Shown here: one piece after another, positions 54,391 to 62,691 of the stretch | Layout of the letters: each line of letters begins with the position of its first letter | Numbering within the stretch: position 1 is the first letter of the stretch | Source of the DNA: Parvibacillus sp035426385 | Lineage (GTDB): Bacteria; Bacteroidota; Bacteroidia; Chitinophagales; Saprospiraceae | DNA: 64,000 nucleotides | Assembly: GCA_035426385.1 (NCBI GenBank) | Contig: DAOLZQ010000002.1 | Coordinates: forward strand, 43,321 to 107,320 | Direction of reading: 5' to 3' | Position numbers and translations under genes: made by a program | Notes under the pieces: generated by a model | Told to the model about the DNA's origin: nothing | Seen by the model: only the letters and a program-made list of their open reading frames with translations | The model's database searches: none

Positions 54391-56406
54391 TTACTTTAAA
54401 AAACGAATTAACAGTACTTCTATTAATAAGAAAAACAATGCAATAATCAAACAGAGGCGCCAGAGTACCCAACCCTCATCTTGCTCTCTAACTATTGACG
54501 CCAAAAGGCTTTGTGACTTGGGCTCTAATAATTTTACATGTTCAGATGTGAGGTTTTTCAAAGAACTCATGGGTAAAAAATCCATTTCACTTTCCTTTCG
54601 ATCATAATTAAATGCATATTTCCCCATCAATTTTCCTGTGCGGGCATTTAGGTCATATACACCGGGCTTGATGTTTTCCTTCCCCGTATTTATAGTTATT
54701 AATTTATTCCTATTAATTTGTTCCGGTACAAATGTCTGTGGGCCAGTAAACTTTAAGATAGCATCCTGTTCATTATTGACGTATGGTATTTGAAAGGTCT
54801 GATTGCGACCTATAGTAAGTCCCTGTGATTGTTTGCTCAACGATGCAAATGCAGCTTTAAATAAAACCGGTACCAATACCTCACCATTACGAACTAAATT
54901 ATTGTATGCAAGATCCAGTGGTGCAGAACATAAATACACATTTCCTGCCTGTCGTGAATACCTGACTAGATAGGGGCTACCATCTTTATAGTTAATTAGT
55001 GGAACTGCTCCTCTGGCTGATTTGGAGTTGATGGGAAAATTCAAAGTAGTCACAGGCAACTTGATATCGGTCAGTTTACCCTTAAAGACGTTTTTAAATG
55101 TTTCATCATATATATTGACAGAGCCTGCTTCTCGGGTGATTTTTGTGGGTGAGATACTTATATCTAGTTGCAGAAGATCTGAAAGTGCCAATAAGCCACT
55201 TCCTGTGGCCGATGGGAAAATAAATAAATTGCCACCTTTTTGGAGATAATTTACTACTGCATCTAATAGAGGCCTGCCTGGGTTTTTCAATCCATTCAAA
55301 ATAATCAATTGATTCTGGTCCATCAATTTCTCACTAAACTGGTTATACTCAAGATTATTGACGTTGAACCTCCCGGAGGAATTCAGCGCCAGATTAAGAA
55401 AACTGTTTGTGCTATTATCATTCAGAACCAGTACATTATTCTTATCAGGCACGTACCAACACATATAGTAATCATCATCAAACTGGATGGGTGCATCTGA
55501 CACACTCACTATGGCTGATTGCCACCCAGACTTGACCGCGCTGAGCTGAACAGTATCAGATTTTCTTTCTCCGGGTTCTAAAGACAAGGAAGGAAGTGGT
55601 TTTGGATTATTATTTACCTTCAGAACAGGTCGTGGTCTGGCTTCTGCATTTCCACTATTTACTATGGTATAAACTAAGCTTCCGGCTACTCCACTTGCTT
55701 GGATGGGTTCAGCAAAATAACAAGTGTCTACATATACATTACTTCTGGCCGCAGCGACTACAGGCAACAGATTGACAAAAATACTTGTATCACTAAATGA
55801 ATTAACGTCTGAGGTAGACCGTTGGAAATCTGACAGCAAATAGATTTCTTTTTTTACAGCATTTGATTGGTCAAATTCACGTTTTGCCGCTGCGTACACC
55901 TTGGATAAGGGCAAAGTCACCGAGCTGATCTTTATGTCATTGAGCCGAGAGATGGCTTCATCCTTAAACATCCAGTCAGAAGATGAGATATCTTTATCAT
56001 TGGTGATGATCTTGACCTTATCGTCCGCTTTCAGTGCATCTAATATCTCATGTGCATTGAGCTTGGCATTTTCCAAGAGCGAAGCACCTTCACCCGACAA
56101 TCCCATACTAAAGGAATTATCTATATAAATTACTGATCTTTTGGCGCCTGTCTTCACTTTCCCTCTGACTTCAAAAAATGGCTGCGCAAATGCAAGTACT
56201 AAAAATATAACTGCAAAGCTGCGAGCTAATAAAATAAGTATCTCCCTTAGCTTTCTGGTAGATTGCGTTGTTTTTTGAACGCTCTTTAAAAAGCTGACAT
56301 TTGAAAAATAGATCTTTTTATAGCGCTTGAAATAAAATAAGTGAATAAGTATCGGAATAGCAATACTAGCGAGGGCTACAAGAAAAAGAGGAAATAGAAA
56401 CTGCAT
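54391..56406 (-). CDS. BatA-domain membrane protein
   Basis: 671-residue inner-membrane protein. The N-terminal BatA region (FLFPLFLVALASIAIPILIHLFYF in two parts, then TRKLREILILLARSFAVIFL) precedes a von Willebrand-type segment (IYIDNSFSMG, a MIDAS DxSxS-like site), a long periplasmic part and a C-terminal membrane helix (LIIALFFLLIEVLLIRF). BatA-family proteins belong to aerotolerance and membrane-stress systems. The MoxR ATPase, BatB-E genes are not adjacent, so this is a stand-alone copy. Confidence 0.85.
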   Translation of the reverse strand: MQFLFPLFLVALASIAIPILIHLFYFKRYKKIYFSNVSFLKSVQKTTQSTRKLREILILLARSFAVIFLVLAFAQPFFEVRGKVKTGAKRSVIYIDNSFSMGLSGEGASLLENAKLNAHEILDALKADDKVKIITNDKDISSSDWMFKDEAISRLNDIKISSVTLPLSKVYAAAKREFDQSNAVKKEIYLLSDFQRSTSDVNSFSDTSIFVNLLPVVAAARSNVYVDTCYFAEPIQASGVAGSLVYTIVNSGNAEARPRPVLKVNNNPKPLPSLSLEPGERKSDTVQLSAVKSGWQSAIVSVSDAPIQFDDDYYMCWYVPDKNNVLVLNDNSTNSFLNLALNSSGRFNVNNLEYNQFSEKLMDQNQLIILNGLKNPGRPLLDAVVNYLQKGGNLFIFPSATGSGLLALSDLLQLDISISPTKITREAGSVNIYDETFKNVFKGKLTDIKLPVTTLNFPINSKSARGAVPLINYKDGSPYLVRYSRQAGNVYLCSAPLDLAYNNLVRNGEVLVPVLFKAAFASLSKQSQGLTIGRNQTFQIPYVNNEQDAILKFTGPQTFVPEQINRNKLITINTGKENIKPGVYDLNARTGKLMGKYAFNYDRKESEMDFLPMSSLKNLTSEHVKLLEPKSQSLLASIVREQDEGWVLWRLCLIIALFFLLIEVLLIRFLK

Positions 56407-56481
56407 TTAATTCGATCTAAAAGATATCCAGCCATTTAAACGAAAAGTTCAGGCATCTGGTACACTTTCGTAAATATGAGA

Positions 56482-57810
56482 TTAATCAAACTTGCGTTTA
56501 AGAAACCAATAATCATCATTGATATTTAGTCCTAAACTAATATTGATAAAGCTTTCTGTAAATCCGGCACCATAAGATTTTTTGCCGAATTCAGCACCAA
56601 TATTGACATGAGATATCTGTCGATTGACGAAAACCGGTAAGCCAAAACCAATGATCCCACTTGTCACAGTGGTCTGTATATCATCAAGCAAAAGGGGCAA
56701 AGTACCTGTCCTGAAGCCTGCTCTGTATTTGACTCTTCTAAAGAATGAAACATAAGATCCCGGATCAGGGCAATACTCACCTCCGACACTAAATATTGCT
56801 GCATTTCTATATGATTTATTAAAATCTAAAATCGTAGCCTTATCAAACTGATTGGCACTATAATTAATATTGAGCTTTAGATTTTCACCACTTCTATACT
56901 GTATACCGGCTCCGTATTCACTATAAAATTTTCCTTTCAATACTTGGTTTTCTATCTCATAGATGGTATCTGTGACTCCTACTGCAGGTGCGTTAGAATA
57001 TAATGACGCAGTTTGGCGTGCCTTTATATTAGTTGCAGGCTGATAGTAAACACCAAAAACTAACTTTTTTAACCTCTCAGGATCAGTCCTTTTACCTGCC
57101 GTCATTGGGTTGAGTTCATATGTATAGTTAGCACCGAGATTAAATTGCAGCCCATTTAAGTATGTTTGATTTTTGTAGATATAGTTAAAAACGTTATCAG
57201 CCACTAAATCTTTAAAATACAAAATGGAGTTACGGGTAGAATTTCCAAATAAATAGTCTAAACCCAAACCCACACCAAACTTCTTATACAGAAGACCATT
57301 GTTCCAGTGAAGTTTATAATATCCTCCTTTCCCTTGATGCTGCTGATAGTATGAACCCACTGTAACATCCTGATAATCCAGCTGATAATTATAATCAATA
57401 CTAGAAAATGGACTTAAACCAAATCCCATTCCCCATTTGAATTTGCGATCTTTCCTATCCAGAAGTTCATTGTATGGACTTAACATCGGAAATGCAAGTG
57501 AAATTGAATTTATATTGCCCTGCCATGCTTTATAGGAGCTAGAATTATTAGTATAAGTATTGAATTTACCATATACGCCCAGTTCAAAGGAAGTGGACTG
57601 GAGATATCCATACGAAACAGGGTTGCTTAAATTGACGTGATAATATTCATTGAATACTGCTTTATTCCATCCCGTAGAGGCTACAGCTGTCTGAGTATTG
57701 TCCAAAAACTCTCCAAAACCAAGGCTAGACAATGGGTTGTGAGTCTGCTGACCTGATAAATGGACACTAAATATAGAGAACAGTAGTGTGTAAAAAAGGA
57801 TTTTATGCAT
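56482..57810 (-). CDS. Outer-membrane beta-barrel protein after coaX
   Basis: 442-residue exported protein with a signal peptide (FSVHLSGQ) and the start NPLSSLGFGEFLDNT, a pattern seen in a Bacteroidota barrel family, then many strands: NSISLAFPMLSPY, WGMGFGLSPFSSIDYNY, GVGLGLDYLFGN, GAGIQYRSGENLKLNINY, and a terminal aromatic FLKRKFD. It is FadL-like in overall feel, but no proof. It overlaps coaX by 8 bases, so it is in the purH-coaX operon. Function unknown. Confidence 0.75.
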   Translation of the reverse strand: MHKILFYTLLFSIFSVHLSGQQTHNPLSSLGFGEFLDNTQTAVASTGWNKAVFNEYYHVNLSNPVSYGYLQSTSFELGVYGKFNTYTNNSSSYKAWQGNINSISLAFPMLSPYNELLDRKDRKFKWGMGFGLSPFSSIDYNYQLDYQDVTVGSYYQQHQGKGGYYKLHWNNGLLYKKFGVGLGLDYLFGNSTRNSILYFKDLVADNVFNYIYKNQTYLNGLQFNLGANYTYELNPMTAGKRTDPERLKKLVFGVYYQPATNIKARQTASLYSNAPAVGVTDTIYEIENQVLKGKFYSEYGAGIQYRSGENLKLNINYSANQFDKATILDFNKSYRNAAIFSVGGEYCPDPGSYVSFFRRVKYRAGFRTGTLPLLLDDIQTTVTSGIIGFGLPVFVNRQISHVNIGAEFGKKSYGAGFTESFINISLGLNINDDYWFLKRKFD

Positions 57811-58522
57811 TGTGTAAGAGGATTTTATTAAGTCCTTCGAGGACCAGGTCAGGTTTTATAACGAAAGAGTCCTTCAAATAGTGGCTTATGAATAGAGCAT
57901 TTCCACCGGTGAGTATGATTTTGTTTGGATTAAAAATAGCGCAAAATTCTCTTTTGTAATATTCTATTTCAGCTACAACTCCAAGCAGTGCTCCATTCCG
58001 AAGCGCTGATTCAGTATCCATACCATATAAACTAATTTCACCCTTGAAGCCGGCTAAAGGTAATTTGTCTGTCCTTGCATGCATGAGTTCTAATCGCATT
58101 GCCAAGCCGGGGGAGATATTGCCTCCCAAAAATTCGCTTTTATTGTTGATGATATTATAGGTGGTTGCAGTTCCCAGATCCACGACCATAACGTGTGCAA
58201 AAGGAAAGCAATAATGTGCTGCGATAGCACCTGCGAGCCGATCCTTGCCCAATGTATCTGGCGTGCGATATAGATTCTTAGCCGGTAGGAGTGTGTTCTC
58301 TGTCAGATACCGGATATTATATTGGTCTTTCAATATCATGAGCATATCCTGGCCAATATTTCGACTACCGGTGATAATTCCTCTGTCGAAGCCATACTTT
58401 TCGTGAATCTGCTTAAGGTCTTCCAGCTCCAGATCATTATGTACGATTACCTCTTTCAGATAGTCTACATCAAAGACCCCATATTTTATCCGGCTGTTGC
58501 CGGCGTCTATTGCTATATTCAT
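57803..58522 (-). CDS. coaX: Type III pantothenate kinase
   Basis: 239-residue first enzyme of coenzyme A synthesis, ASKHA fold. Motifs: AIDAGNSRIKYG (phosphate 1), VVDLGTATTYN (phosphate 2), GGNISPGLAMR and the GKDRLAGAIAAH region. It lies 6 bases after purH. coaE is on the opposite strand at 61.8 kb, so two CoA genes flank purH and the CDF gene. Confidence 0.95.
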   Translation of the reverse strand: MNIAIDAGNSRIKYGVFDVDYLKEVIVHNDLELEDLKQIHEKYGFDRGIITGSRNIGQDMLMILKDQYNIRYLTENTLLPAKNLYRTPDTLGKDRLAGAIAAHYCFPFAHVMVVDLGTATTYNIINNKSEFLGGNISPGLAMRLELMHARTDKLPLAGFKGEISLYGMDTESALRNGALLGVVAEIEYYKREFCAIFNPNKIILTGGNALFISHYLKDSFVIKPDLVLEGLNKILLHNA

Positions 58523-58528
58523 ATGTGG

Positions 58529-60040
58529 TTAATGCTTAAAATGTCGGATTCCTGTAAAATACATTTCGATATTGTGTTCATTACAAAAAGCAATTACCTC
58601 CTTATCACGGATAGAGCCACCGGGCTGGACTATCGTCTTTATTCCATTCTTAAAAATTAGTTCTGCAGTGTCTGCAAATGGAAAGAAAGCGTCGGATCCA
58701 ACGATGCTATCAGTCAAATCAAAATTATATTTTTTTGCTTTATCTATAGCTTGAAGCAGTGCATCTACCCTTGAAGTCTGGCCTGTTCCTGCGCCGATCA
58801 TCTGACCATTCTTTACAATTGAAATGGCATTACTCTTCAGGTGTTTGACACAAGCTATGGCTAAATGGAGATCTGCCTGTGAAGCGGGTGAATGCACAGG
58901 ATTTGTGACCATTTCCAATTTCTCTTCAAAGGGATTTATTGTATCTGTATCTTGCACTAATCTTAAATCCATAAATGATCTGACCGTCTGCGTGGGTAGC
59001 TTTGCCGGATTAAGTCTTAGGATAATTCGATTTTTTTTGCCCTTAAGTAGCTGCAGTGCATCTTCATGAATTTCAGTTGCCATGACAACTTCAAAAAATA
59101 ATTCATCTATTTCGCGGGCTAAGTCCAACTCCAAAGGTCGATTTAGAATAATCACACCACCAAAGGCAGAAGTGGGATCACAGTCCAAAGCTTTTCTCCA
59201 AGCTATTACAGGACTATCAGCAATAGCTACGCCACAAGGATTATTGTGCTTAAAAATCGCTACCATAGCTTGTTCGGTATTAAAATCCGACTTCAGCTTG
59301 AGAGCAGACTCAATATCCATGAGGTTATTAAATGAAATTTGTTTTCCGGCCAATTGATGAAAGTAGGTCTCTGTATTTCCATTTAGCTCGGCAGACTGAT
59401 GCGGATTCTCACCGTACTTAAGCTGCATGTTACTCCCAGTCGACTTATAGTTGCTTCCGGATAAATACTGATATATATGAGCATCGTAATCACTAGTTAC
59501 TTTAAAAGCTTCTGTAGCTAATTGTCGTCGGAGGTCCAGTCCATCAATGGTATTTCCCCCGCGTTGGTATTCAGTAAATGAAGCATATTGTTCCGTCTTG
59601 CAAAGGATGTGTAAGAACTGATAATTCTTTGCTGCTGCACGTATCAGGCTAACTCCCCCTATGTCAATTTTTTCAATAATGGCATCATAACCCGCTCCTG
59701 AAGCAACAGTGTCTTCAAATGGGTAAAGATTAACTACTACCAGGTCAAATAGTGGTAGCTCAGCCTGAGCTATTTGACTTAGATGGTCGGGAGTTCTCTT
59801 GGCCAATATGCCTGCAAATACTGCGGGATGCAAAGTTTTGACCCTTCCTTCCAGCATCTCAGGGTATCCGGTAAGGGTTTCAATTTTGATCGCAGGAATG
59901 CCGAGCGATTTTATATATTCAAAGGTACCACCTGTGCTATATATAGTAATCTTGCTCTCGTGCAATACAGTAACCAGCTCATCTATTCCCTGCTTGTCAA
60001 ATACAGATATTAGTGCGTTTTGAATGGTCTGTTTTTCCAT
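58529..60040 (-). CDS. purH: AICAR transformylase/IMP cyclohydrolase
   Basis: 503-residue bifunctional enzyme for the last two steps of IMP synthesis. N-half (IMP cyclohydrolase): ALISVFDKQG, STGGTFEYIKSLGI, MLEGRVKTLHPAVFAGIL. C-half (transformylase): KYGENPHQSAEL, FKHNNPCGVAI and AIACVKHLKSNAISIV, FPFADTAELIF. ATG 60040 gives MEKQTIQNALISV; the frame extends to 60070 but precedes the promoter position. It begins the purH-coaX-barrel operon. Confidence 0.96.
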   Translation of the reverse strand: MEKQTIQNALISVFDKQGIDELVTVLHESKITIYSTGGTFEYIKSLGIPAIKIETLTGYPEMLEGRVKTLHPAVFAGILAKRTPDHLSQIAQAELPLFDLVVVNLYPFEDTVASGAGYDAIIEKIDIGGVSLIRAAAKNYQFLHILCKTEQYASFTEYQRGGNTIDGLDLRRQLATEAFKVTSDYDAHIYQYLSGSNYKSTGSNMQLKYGENPHQSAELNGNTETYFHQLAGKQISFNNLMDIESALKLKSDFNTEQAMVAIFKHNNPCGVAIADSPVIAWRKALDCDPTSAFGGVIILNRPLELDLAREIDELFFEVVMATEIHEDALQLLKGKKNRIILRLNPAKLPTQTVRSFMDLRLVQDTDTINPFEEKLEMVTNPVHSPASQADLHLAIACVKHLKSNAISIVKNGQMIGAGTGQTSRVDALLQAIDKAKKYNFDLTDSIVGSDAFFPFADTAELIFKNGIKTIVQPGGSIRDKEVIAFCNEHNIEMYFTGIRHFKH

Positions 60041-60058
60041 AAATTTTGAAATCAAGCG

Positions 60059-60066
60059 CAAAGGTA
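60059..60066 (-). promoter_or_regulatory. -7 promoter element of purH
   Basis: Minus strand TACCTTTG followed by CG, a TAnnTTTG match, 19 bases from ATG 60040. No clear -33. It excludes the longer frame start at 60070. Confidence 0.5.
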
Positions 60067-60131
60067 ACAAAAGGTATGAACTGCTTTATTTTATCAATAG
60101 CGTATCCGAATGTTGAATTAATACCTTTTTC

Positions 60132-60161
60132 TTTGAATTGGTATCTTAGCACTTAAATTTG
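60132..60161 (+). promoter_or_regulatory. Promoter of the CDF-yigZ-coaE-fdx-rarA run
   Basis: TTTG (60132-60135), 18-base spacer, TAAATTTG (60154-60161), then TG. Both elements match the Bacteroidota consensus; 37 bases before ATG 60198. Confidence 0.7.
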
Positions 60162-60197
60162 TGCTCTTACAAGAGAATATAACGATTAACAGTTGAA

Positions 60198-61115
60198 ATG
60201 ACGGTTGTCTTTCCTAAGATTCAAATCCAGGGTGGTGTAAAAGCGATCTTGCTGGGCATGGTGGTAAGTTTATTGCTTGCCGGCATAAAGTTGTTCACCG
60301 GAATTGTAGGTCACTCTTATGCACTGGTCGCTGACGGTCTTGAGTCCTCTACTGATATTGTTAGCTCTTTTATAGTTGTACTGGGAATCACCTATGCTTC
60401 ACGACCTGCAGATAAGGAACATCCTTTCGGGCATGGTCGTGTAGAAACCCTCATTGCCTTCGTCACTATCCTTTTCTTACTTGGTACCGCAGTGATTATT
60501 GCTGTCCAAAGTATTATAAACATCATGAATCCACATGAGGCTCCTGCCGGTTACACCTTAATCGTACTGGGAGTTGTCATCCTGATCAAAGAGGGGATGT
60601 ACCGCTATTTCAAGAGACAAAATCAAGGAATAAACAGTACAGCTCTGGCTACAGAGGCTGAACATCACCGTAGCGATGCTATCTCTTCATTGTCTGCCTT
60701 TTTAGGTGTAGGAGTAGCCTTAATCATGGGCAAGGGATATGAGTCTGCAGATGATTGGGCTGCATTAGTGGCTGCAGGAGTGATCTTGTTTAATTGCTAC
60801 CGCATATCTAAGCCAGCTTTTAGCGAACTTATGGATGAACAGAATCATCCTCAGTTATTCAGTCAAATAGCAGAATTAGCCCAGTCAGTAGCCGGTGTTG
60901 AAGACACTGAGAAAATTTTTATAAGAAAGAACGGAATGAATTTCCTGGTAGACCTACATCTGGAAGTAGATGGAGAAATGAGCGTAAGAGATAGTCATAT
61001 CATCGCACATCTGGTCGAAGAGAAGTTGATTAATTCCGATCTTAAGATCATTTATGTTGCGCTGCATGTTGAACCTCATGACAATGTGATACGCAAACCA
61101 CAATACCTTAAATGA
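60198..61115 (+). CDS. Cation diffusion facilitator transporter
   Basis: 305-residue CDF family efflux protein for divalent metals such as Zn2+, Co2+, Fe2+ or Mn2+. Six hydrophobic segments; metal site ALVADGLESSTD in the second and EAEHHRSDAISS in the fifth segment; HPFGHGRVE follows the second-third loop; a C-terminal cytoplasmic domain (residues about 215-300) ends YVALHVEPHDNV. The specific metal is not deducible. The stop overlaps the yigZ ATG by 4 bases, starting a tight five-gene run. Confidence 0.92.
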   Translation: MTVVFPKIQIQGGVKAILLGMVVSLLLAGIKLFTGIVGHSYALVADGLESSTDIVSSFIVVLGITYASRPADKEHPFGHGRVETLIAFVTILFLLGTAVIIAVQSIINIMNPHEAPAGYTLIVLGVVILIKEGMYRYFKRQNQGINSTALATEAEHHRSDAISSLSAFLGVGVALIMGKGYESADDWAALVAAGVILFNCYRISKPAFSELMDEQNHPQLFSQIAELAQSVAGVEDTEKIFIRKNGMNFLVDLHLEVDGEMSVRDSHIIAHLVEEKLINSDLKIIYVALHVEPHDNVIRKPQYLK

Positions 61116-61759
61116 AGCCGAAAGAAGTTTATTTCACTCTCGTAGAAACCGTTCAGGCGGAGTTGAAAGTAAAAGGCAGCAAGTTCATCGCTGATATCTT
61201 CCCCGTAGCTGATATAGCAGCAGCGCAGGGTAAAATAGAGCAAATGCAACAACTCCATCCCAAGGCAGTGCATCATTGTTTTGCTATTAAACTCGGCGTT
61301 CCTTCTTCTATTACACGAAGTTCAGATGATGGAGAACCTTCTGGTACTGCAGGCAAACCTATAATGGGTCAACTGGATTCTTTCCACCTCACCAATGTTG
61401 TAGCTGTTGTCACCAGATATTTTGGAGGAACTCTCTTAGGAACAGGAGGCCTTCGAAAGGCTTATAAAGAAGTGGTTAGATTAGCGCTTGAAAATCAAGA
61501 ATTTAAAGAAATAAAAAAACAGTACAGGGTTACCATAACCTTTGATATAACTATGCTTCCTCAGGTCATGCATGCAGCAAAACGATTTCCAGGACAGATC
61601 ACAACAAAAAACACAGTTCTGTCTCCCTATGTTACTATACTGACAGAGACAGACGAAATTGACTACGAAATCTCCCAGCTTAAGAGTAATATTTTAAATT
61701 TGCCGCCGGATTATGCAAGCATAGTTGTAGATCCCGGGTTTCAGATAACAATCACATAA
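61112..61759 (+). CDS. IMPACT/YigZ family protein
   Basis: 215-residue member of the YigZ/IMPACT family. The conserved block SSDDGEPSGTAGKPI and VTRYFGGTLLGTGGLRKAY are present, followed by the C-terminal YigZ domain. The eukaryotic relative controls translation via GCN2; the bacterial role is unproven. It overlaps the CDF gene by 4 bases and abuts coaE directly (stop 61759, ATG 61760). Confidence 0.92.
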   Translation: MKPKEVYFTLVETVQAELKVKGSKFIADIFPVADIAAAQGKIEQMQQLHPKAVHHCFAIKLGVPSSITRSSDDGEPSGTAGKPIMGQLDSFHLTNVVAVVTRYFGGTLLGTGGLRKAYKEVVRLALENQEFKEIKKQYRVTITFDITMLPQVMHAAKRFPGQITTKNTVLSPYVTILTETDEIDYEISQLKSNILNLPPDYASIVVDPGFQITIT

Positions 61760-62365
61760 ATGGTAGTAGGACTTACAGGCGGAATAGGAAGTGGTAAAAC
61801 CACAGTTTGCAATATTTTTGAATTCTTAGGCATACCTATCTATAATGCAGACAATCGTGCCAAGGATCTTATTGTCTCTGAAACTAACATTCAGAGTCAA
61901 ATGATTGATTTATTTGGCGAAAAGGTATACGATAAGACAGGAAAATACAACAATAAGATGGTGGCAGCTATTGTGTTTAATGACGCCGAGAAGATGACAC
62001 AGCTCAACGAAATAGTACACCCTGCAGTAAAAGACGATTATCTGCATTGGTTGGCTCAGCAAGCGACTGCTTATACTATTCATGAATCTGCCTTGTTGAT
62101 CGAATCCTCCTTTGCCGGACTCATGGATCAAGTTATTCTTGTCATTGCATCAGAAGAAGTGAGAATATCTAGGTTGATGAATTCCCGTGGATTAAGTCGT
62201 GATGAGTCACTTAGACGGATTGCAACTCAAATGTCAGATGAGGACAAGAAAATATTTGCAGACCACATTATAATCAATGATGAGAAGACAGGACTTATAA
62301 AACAATGCATCGAATTACATCATGAATTGCTGCGAGAAATAAGTGAAAATTACGTCAATAATTAA
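61760..62365 (+). CDS. coaE: Dephospho-CoA kinase
   Basis: 201-residue last enzyme of CoA synthesis. P-loop GLTGGIGSGKTT (residues 4-15), IPIYNADNRAKDLI (substrate Asp), VHPAVKDDYL, and the LID region LSRDESLRRIATQM. It starts directly after the yigZ stop and ends 2 bases before the ferredoxin start. Confidence 0.96.
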   Translation: MVVGLTGGIGSGKTTVCNIFEFLGIPIYNADNRAKDLIVSETNIQSQMIDLFGEKVYDKTGKYNNKMVAAIVFNDAEKMTQLNEIVHPAVKDDYLHWLAQQATAYTIHESALLIESSFAGLMDQVILVIASEEVRISRLMNSRGLSRDESLRRIATQMSDEDKKIFADHIIINDEKTGLIKQCIELHHELLREISENYVNN

Positions 62366-62367
62366 CT

Positions 62368-62691
62368 TTGGAAGAGAAAGATATTGAGATTACAGTAATA
62401 GATAGGGAAGGTGAACCTCATCTTATCACAATACCTAATGGTATGGGGTTTTCATTAATGGAAATCTGCAAAGCGGAAGGTCTTGATGTCCTAGGTACTT
62501 GCGGTGGAATAGCATTATGTGCAACATGCCATGTATATATCGATAGTTCAACCCCGCTCAATACACCTTCTGTAGATGAGGAAATGATGCTTGACCAAGT
62601 AAACCATTACAAACCCATTTCTAGACTGGGATGTCAGATAAAAGTAGATGCTGCTTGTGATGGATTAATAGCCCGTTTAGCACCCGAATAA
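62368..62691 (+). CDS. [2Fe-2S] ferredoxin, adrenodoxin type
   Basis: 107-residue electron carrier. The cluster ligands are Cys45, Cys51, Cys54 and Cys89, the C-x5-C-x2-C...C pattern of adrenodoxin-like ferredoxins (GTCGGIALCATCH). TTG 62368 is the only reasonable start. Its stop shares an A with the rarA ATG (TAATG). The electron-transfer partner is not in this run. Confidence 0.92.
   Translation: MEEKDIEITVIDREGEPHLITIPNGMGFSLMEICKAEGLDVLGTCGGIALCATCHVYIDSSTPLNTPSVDEEMMLDQVNHYKPISRLGCQIKVDAACDGLIARLAPE

Noticed and set aside
58322..58660. 112-codon plus-strand frame across the purH-coaX junction
   Set aside because: Antisense to the conserved ends of both genes; no recognisable motif.
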